Shown piece after piece: positions 60,401 through 64,000 of a stretch of DNA of 64,000 bases (positions within the stretch are counted from its first letter, which is position 1; each line of letters opens with the position of its first letter). The DNA is from Lederbergia citrisecunda. Lineage in GTDB: Bacteria; Bacillota; Bacilli; Bacillales; Bacillaceae_C. Both the position numbers and the translations under genes were made by a program. The notes beneath the pieces were generated by a model that searched no databases, was not told the origin of the DNA, and was given only the letters and a program-made list of their open reading frames with translations. The DNA is taken from the NCBI RefSeq assembly GCF_018343695.1, contig NZ_JAGYPJ010000001.1, positions 4,407,641 to 4,471,640 of the forward strand. Direction: 5' to 3'.

Positions 60401-60593
60401 AGCCGTTATTTTGGCAGGTACCTTTGCCGCTATGTTGCCTTCAGGCGTATTGTCGATGCTACAAATTGCAACACTAGTGCTAAGCGGCCTACTATTTTAT
60501 GCTTTAATCATTTTGCCATTGTTTGTACCTGTGTTAATCAACATACTTGGAAAAGCGAACTGGTGGCCATTTATGCCGAAAAAAGATCATTAA
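57465..60593 (+). CDS. MMPL/RND-family transporter (YdgH-like)
   Basis: Large membrane exporter of 1042 residues with 12 helices in two halves. Family motifs are FGIGTDYCILLLSRYKEE in the first half and LGVDYSIFLMDRFSEY in the second, both with the proton-relay Asp-Tyr pair. Between helices 7 and 8 lies a long (about 460-780) Gly/Leu-rich helical domain with repeated (G)xxxLxxGxxxL heptads, an extracellular coiled-coil stalk typical of Gram-positive MMPL proteins. The substrate is not known; related proteins export lipids, surfactant-like compounds or drugs. It is translationally coupled to the MarR gene and followed by a terminator. Confidence 0.93.
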   Translation: MRSVIRFRWAILASWIIAAIVLTMNSPNMAQLIREKGQLEVADGYPSKVASEIVAKHSSKEKGTSAFIAVFHDEKKFSDSQVSNIESTMKNLEANKSKLGISNITTHFNDEELKDQFVSKNGNTIIALLDVKIGDKELRDVREQLDKAIKTKSVDTYMTGNALITEDVIISSEKGLAKTEVITVIFIMVILLLVFRSAIAPFIPLLTVGMTYLVSQTIVAFLVDKLNFPVSNFTQTFMVAVLFGIGTDYCILLLSRYKEELSNGQDNQSAIVTTYKTAGKTVIFSALAVMIGFASIGFATFKLYQSAVGVAVGVFVLIIALFTIVPFFMATLKTALFWPVRKNISHSESRLWGWMGNLAITRPLIALGIVALFTVPLLVSYDGDLSFNSLDEIGEDYGSVKGFNLVADNFGPGEIMPIQVVLENDDSMKSKEYITLIESISNKLENLDHVHKVRSVTRPIGDKIEDFYVKNQADKLGKGIGEGTEGIATIKDGLNEAATSIKESKPEIEKATSGIGELNNGTKKLQSGVGELQTALSTIENGIRQGTTGAGDLKKGASEASKKARELQAGTAQLLKGYEQAQAGLAKLISEYEKVPALLQGAQNKILSLQEPLTKLVQNHPEIQDDPNLAEIQSIVGEATKQVAIANGTVSALNAELQKVSGGLKEANTNLAKISGGLGGFSKGLDEIANGLSKLESGLGQATNGQHQVVKQIPSIASGLGEIAKGQEQLKTGFGDMGGQLDELSDGLAQSSEGLGKIEDGFGEAETYLNKLANDTDLQQSGVYIPDELLTDKEFQRVFDIYMSKDGKMTTMDIVLDTNPYSKQSMEMISEVEKTVKDATKNTKLEQANIGIGGVTSINHDLETMSNSDYTKTVTFMMIGIVLILIILLRSLVMPVYIIASLLLTYYSSIAMTEVIFVNILGYPGINWVTPFFGFVILIALGVDYSIFLMDRFSEYRELDVKTGMMIAMKNMGTVIMSAAVILAGTFAAMLPSGVLSMLQIATLVLSGLLFYALIILPLFVPVLINILGKANWWPFMPKKDH

Positions 60594-60604
60594 TAAATGA
60601 GTGA

Positions 60605-60642
60605 AAACGTCCCAAAGTGTACCTTTTGGGACGTTTCCTATT
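60605..60642 (+). terminator. Terminator after the MMPL transporter gene
   Basis: AAACGTCCCAAA pairs perfectly over 12 bp with TTTGGGACGTTT around an 8-base loop, then CCTATTTTT. Confidence 0.88.
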
Positions 60643-60847
60643 TTTATGGAATCCTCTGGATCTTGATTAAACTTTCATCATGTTTTTCAAAACATATGTT
60701 GGACATATTACGGTGTATGGAATCATTATGTTTTTATCAAAATCATAATCTACGTCTAGGCGATGAAGTTTGTACATCTATAAGCTTGCGCTTTTATTAC
60801 TTACAACGAATAATAAGGAAAACAGCAAAAAATAGGGGGGAAATGCT

Positions 60848-61642
60848 TTGGCTCCAATCACTGAACAGGAAATTCCTATAAAAATATTAAAAACAATAGG
60901 AAAGATTGAAAAAATGACGTTTCCAGAGCAGGGATGTACGTCAAATGTAGGGATTGTTACGGGGGAAAATGGGGTTTTCGTTTTAAAAAGATCGAAAGGG
61001 GAGCGATATTCTGGATGGCTTGAACGAGAAGCTTTTATCTTAAAAAGTCTAAGTGAAACAGATCTTCCCATTCCTGTCATTCATGCATTTGAAAAGAAAC
61101 CCGAACTCAATGAGTCTTGGATTTTAATGAACTTTATACAGGGCGAAACGATGGGAGAAGCGCTTCAAAAAGAACAAGATCCAGAAAAAAAGCGAAGCCT
61201 CATTTATCAATTTGGAAAGGTTCTAAAGGAGATCCACTCGACAACATGTCCAGCTGAAATTTATCAACCTGACTTAAATTGGCTCGATTATATATTTGAT
61301 AAGGCTGAAATAGAGTTAAAGCTTTATGATTTAGATGGTACGCCTGAACTTTTGGAGAAGTTGAGAAGAGAAAAACCAAAGAATATTAAGCAGACTCTTA
61401 TCCATGGTGATTTTACAGTTGATAATGTTCTTGTACACGATGGAAAAATAGCAGCTGTCATCGATTGGAGCGGGGGAGCATATGGAGATTCAAGGTTTGA
61501 TGTTGCCCTTGCTATTCAACCCGAAGAAACTTTTTTTACAAGCGAAGAAGATAAAAAAATCTTTTTTGAGGGATATGGAGAAACGATTTTAAACGAAAAA
61601 GAATATGAGTATTTTGCGAATGGTGTATATGAATTTTTATGA
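60848..61642 (+). CDS. Aminoglycoside phosphotransferase (APH)-fold kinase
   Basis: Protein-kinase-like small-molecule kinase of 264 residues. The N-lobe has a lysine in GVFVLKRSKG and Glu in EREAFILKSL; the C-lobe has the catalytic loop LIHGDFTVDNVL (D188, N193) and the metal-binding AVIDWSGGAYGDSRFD (D206). It is a general APH-family member; real aminoglycoside resistance is not implied, as most relatives phosphorylate other small molecules such as choline or homoserine. TTG start after GGGGGGAAATGCT. It converges with the ydfJ-like gene. Confidence 0.86.
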   Translation: MAPITEQEIPIKILKTIGKIEKMTFPEQGCTSNVGIVTGENGVFVLKRSKGERYSGWLEREAFILKSLSETDLPIPVIHAFEKKPELNESWILMNFIQGETMGEALQKEQDPEKKRSLIYQFGKVLKEIHSTTCPAEIYQPDLNWLDYIFDKAEIELKLYDLDGTPELLEKLRREKPKNIKQTLIHGDFTVDNVLVHDGKIAAVIDWSGGAYGDSRFDVALAIQPEETFFTSEEDKKIFFEGYGETILNEKEYEYFANGVYEFL

Positions 61643-61645
61643 GTG

Positions 61646-61682
61646 AAAATGGAGCGGGGCAAGACACCCCACTCCATTTTTC
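61646..61682. terminator. Bidirectional terminator between APH-fold and MMPL genes
   Basis: AAAATGGAG with inner GGGG pairs to CCCC and CTCCATTTT around a short loop, with T-run on the plus strand and A-run at the opposite side. Confidence 0.88.
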
Positions 61683-63821
61683 TTATTCAACTTGTTTGAT
61701 ACGTTGTCGTTGTTTTAGAGGCGACCACCAGTTTACATCGCCAAGCAGTTTCATTAAAGATGGAACTAACACCATCCTTACAATCGTAGCATCGATAAAA
61801 ATAGCTAGTGCAATCGTAACTCCCATTTGCTGCACGGGAATGATGCCGGTAAAACCAAATGCACCTGTAATGACAATCATGATGGCAGCCGCAGAAGTAA
61901 TGATTTTACTTGTAGAAATTAAACCTTCTAAAGTGGCCTTATCGTTATCTCCCGTTTCAAGATAAATCTCATAAATTCGAGAAATAAGGAAAACCTCGTA
62001 GTCCATACTTAGTCCAAACACGATACTGAAGGCAAAGACCGGAATCATTAACGCAATATCGGATGCATGAAAACCGAGGTGTCCCTCTTGGAAAATCCAT
62101 ACGATTATACCAAATGTACACCCTAAGCTAATCACATTCATCAAAATGGCTTTCAATGGAATTAAAACGGAACGGAATGCAATGAATAAGACGATATACG
62201 TTGAAATTAAGATGAAAGCCAAACTGTACACTATTTTATTTATAATTTCATCGAAAATTTCCTGGTGAAACTTTGATTCACCACCAATTTTTAATGCTAG
62301 AGCTGTTTTCTTTTTCTCCCAGTCTCTGGCCCAATCTTTTGCCTTCGGAGAAGAGTTCTTCGCGTTTAATTTTACTTGAAGTAGCGCCTCATTCCCATTT
62401 GTTAGCTGCTCGAAAGCTGGTGCCAATTGAGATTTTAGTTCAGGAACTTCAGACGCTGCAATCAGTTCTTCAGCTGACATTTGTGTTGCTGAAAAAATGG
62501 AATCTACTTCGACTACAAGAGGATCGGATTGAATGTTTTGAACGACTTTCTCCAATTTTTTCAATGAATCCTGATCTTGTATATCCTCGTCGTTGCTTGC
62601 AACAATATATACAGTCGTCTTGTCTTTGTCTCCAAAGGTTTCTTTATATTTCTCAAAAGCGGTCCTAGATTCATATGAAGTTGGCAATGCGTCGGCTTCT
62701 GGAATGGCTAACCGCATATCACCAACAGGAAGTAAACCTGTAATGAGTATGATAGTTGCAACAAGCGCCATCACGACAGGTCTTTTCATTACATAACGAG
62801 CAAATGTATGCCAGCTGCCTTCCTTTCCGTTTTTTTGTTTTAAAATCATCCACTTATTAATATATGGACCAAGGACGGATAGTAGTGCTGGTAAAAATGT
62901 ATTTGCCGCTAAAACAGAAGTAAAGACAACGGCAATACCGGCTAATGCGACAGATTGAAAGACTCCGACTTGAATAAAGAGCATTCCTATTAATCCGAGA
63001 AGAACGCAGAAACCAGAAAAAAGAATAGCTCTTCCAGATGTAGAAACGGTTTTTACAATAGCCTCATCTGTCGTTTTCATTTCTAATTCTTCACGGAAAC
63101 GATTCACAAAAAGAAGGGCAAAATCAATCCCAAGAGCTAAACCAATCATTGGGGTAGTATTAAGAACAAATATTGAAAGATCCAATTTATGCCCGGTAAA
63201 ATAAAGCATTCCCATAGCGACAACAACACTAATAAATCCAGTGATAAGTGGTATAAGTGCAGCTATTACACCGCGAAAAGCGAATAGAAGCACAATTAAT
63301 GCTATCGGAATCCCAATTAATTCCGCACGCACTAAATCCTCCTGTGCCGCATGATTCATATCATCTTCAATGACGGCTCTTCCTGTTAAACCAACAGAAA
63401 AAGACCCTTCGTCTTTAAGCTTGTCCCGCACATTTTCTATATTTTGAGGCATTTGATCTTTATTGCTAAACGAAAGAATAACAAAAGCCCGGTTGTCTTT
63501 GATTTGAGGCGAGGATTGCTGTATCTCTAAATCTTTGACTACTTTAATGCGAGACAAAGTACCTTCTATGTACTCTTTAAAATTTTGTTCTGAAGCATCA
63601 TCGCTTTTTTCAAATAACAATATTAAGGAAGAGGAAGGAATATTGAAATCTTCATCCATGATTTTTTCGACTTCTTTATATGAGCCATCATATTCAAAGC
63701 CACTACCACCTAAAACAGAAGGTAGCTTTAATGCAAAAAAGCCTGAAAGTAAGAGCAACAATGTCCATATCATTAAAACTAATTTTCTATACTTAAATAT
63801 TAATTTTCCGAGCTTATTCAT
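61683..63821 (-). CDS. MMPL/RND-family transporter (YdfJ-like)
   Basis: Membrane exporter of 712 residues with 12 helices, the size and type of B. subtilis YdfJ (about 724). Motifs: LGIDFALLFVNRFREE in the first half and FGLSMDYEVFLISRIYEIY in the second, with the charged relay residues. The extracellular loops lack the long coiled stalk found in the other MMPL protein of the window. ATG 63821 is preferred (AAGGGG 7 bases upstream); the frame opens at 63860. It is unrelated in regulation to the MarR-linked transporter. Role: proton-driven export of an unknown hydrophobic compound. Confidence 0.92.
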   Translation of the reverse strand: MNKLGKLIFKYRKLVLMIWTLLLLLSGFFALKLPSVLGGSGFEYDGSYKEVEKIMDEDFNIPSSSLILLFEKSDDASEQNFKEYIEGTLSRIKVVKDLEIQQSSPQIKDNRAFVILSFSNKDQMPQNIENVRDKLKDEGSFSVGLTGRAVIEDDMNHAAQEDLVRAELIGIPIALIVLLFAFRGVIAALIPLITGFISVVVAMGMLYFTGHKLDLSIFVLNTTPMIGLALGIDFALLFVNRFREELEMKTTDEAIVKTVSTSGRAILFSGFCVLLGLIGMLFIQVGVFQSVALAGIAVVFTSVLAANTFLPALLSVLGPYINKWMILKQKNGKEGSWHTFARYVMKRPVVMALVATIILITGLLPVGDMRLAIPEADALPTSYESRTAFEKYKETFGDKDKTTVYIVASNDEDIQDQDSLKKLEKVVQNIQSDPLVVEVDSIFSATQMSAEELIAASEVPELKSQLAPAFEQLTNGNEALLQVKLNAKNSSPKAKDWARDWEKKKTALALKIGGESKFHQEIFDEIINKIVYSLAFILISTYIVLFIAFRSVLIPLKAILMNVISLGCTFGIIVWIFQEGHLGFHASDIALMIPVFAFSIVFGLSMDYEVFLISRIYEIYLETGDNDKATLEGLISTSKIITSAAAIMIVITGAFGFTGIIPVQQMGVTIALAIFIDATIVRMVLVPSLMKLLGDVNWWSPLKQRQRIKQVE

Positions 63822-63885
63822 TTTATGTCCCCTTAAAAACAATTTCGCTGATCTTATCATATCGGAAGTACAATAAGTACGCCAA

Positions 63886-63912
63886 TAATTTCCAATGTCT
63901 TTTTGGAAATTA
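63886..63912 (-). promoter_or_regulatory. Inverted repeat next to the ydfJ-like promoter
   Basis: TAATTTCCAA and TTGGAAATTA form perfect 10-bp arms 7 bases apart. On the minus strand the repeat ends directly upstream of TTGGCG (63880-63885), which is 18 bases from TATGAT. A site just upstream of the -35 suits an activator; in B. subtilis ydfJ is activated by the YdfHI two-component system, so a similar regulator is possible. Confidence 0.5.
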
Positions 63913-64000
63913 TGTTAAGCGTATAGGAGAGATTAGTGTGCCAAATCCCCAAGATGAAAATTAATGTTTTTTCATTGAAAAGGGATATTAACATGATCTC

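Noticed and set aside
60597-60881. Open frame directly after the MMPL transporter gene
   Set aside because: It crosses the transporter's strong terminator and a fragment of the dispersed repeat, and overlaps the start of the APH-fold gene.

Overview
The window is low-GC Firmicute DNA, very probably from the chromosome of an aerobic Bacillaceae species (Bacillus/Neobacillus-like). The evidence is AGGAGG-type ribosome binding sites with many TTG and GTG starts, a TPP-riboswitch ykoFEDC operon, niaP, tmrB, an opuA-type transporter, yvfRSTU-like and ydgGH-like operons, an Fnr with C-terminal cysteines, mscL and pdp, all in forms typical of that family. No rRNA, tRNA, CRISPR array, intact insertion sequence or prophage was seen. 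The annotation rests on reading the sequence and on family knowledge; no database search was possible.

Region 1 (1-5.1 kb): the 3' part of an SH3b/VanY cell-wall peptidase gene, then a large membrane protein that joins a PrsW-like intramembrane protease to a C-terminal nuclease toxin domain. A putative immunity protein follows, then two small membrane proteins. Region 2 (5.2-13.7 kb): TPP riboswitch, terminator and thiamine/HMP ECF transporter operon (with a MITE-like hairpin element inside), DinB-fold protein, niacin transporter, VOC protein, and a convergent coiled-coil/small-protein pair. Region 3 (14.3-21.3 kb): glycine betaine ABC transporter, a 51-bp tandem repeat, tmrB, an LtaS-like sulfatase and a small hydrophilic protein.

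Region 4 (21.3-35.4 kb) is the most coherent locus, a sialoglycan island. Two overlapping FadR-type regulators are divergent from nanA, an ABC importer without its own ATPase, a sialidase without signal peptide, an SGNH esterase, nanE, nanK, a Gfo/Idh/MocA oxidoreductase and a GH35 beta-galactosidase without signal peptide. The layout suggests that sialylated oligosaccharides are imported whole and dismantled in the cytoplasm. Region 5 (35.4-37.9 kb): a ba3-type oxidase operon read leftward, with three recognised subunits and a 28-residue membrane ORF, preceded by an Fnr box centred at -41.5 from a likely promoter. The fnr gene itself lies at 45.8-46.5 kb.

Region 6 (38.3-45.7 kb): a membrane-anchored sugar-binding sensor, a YesM-type kinase and a YesN-type regulator, followed by a second sugar ABC importer lacking an ATPase gene and carrying a cre-like site. 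Region 7 (45.8-64 kb): fnr, VOC protein, yvfRSTU-like ABC/two-component operon with a long palindrome in front, methyltransferase, GGDEF protein, mscL, YceI, pdp, a Fur-box nitroreductase, MarR/MMPL pair, an APH-fold kinase and a second MMPL transporter. Degenerate copies of one dispersed intergenic repeat are scattered through the window.
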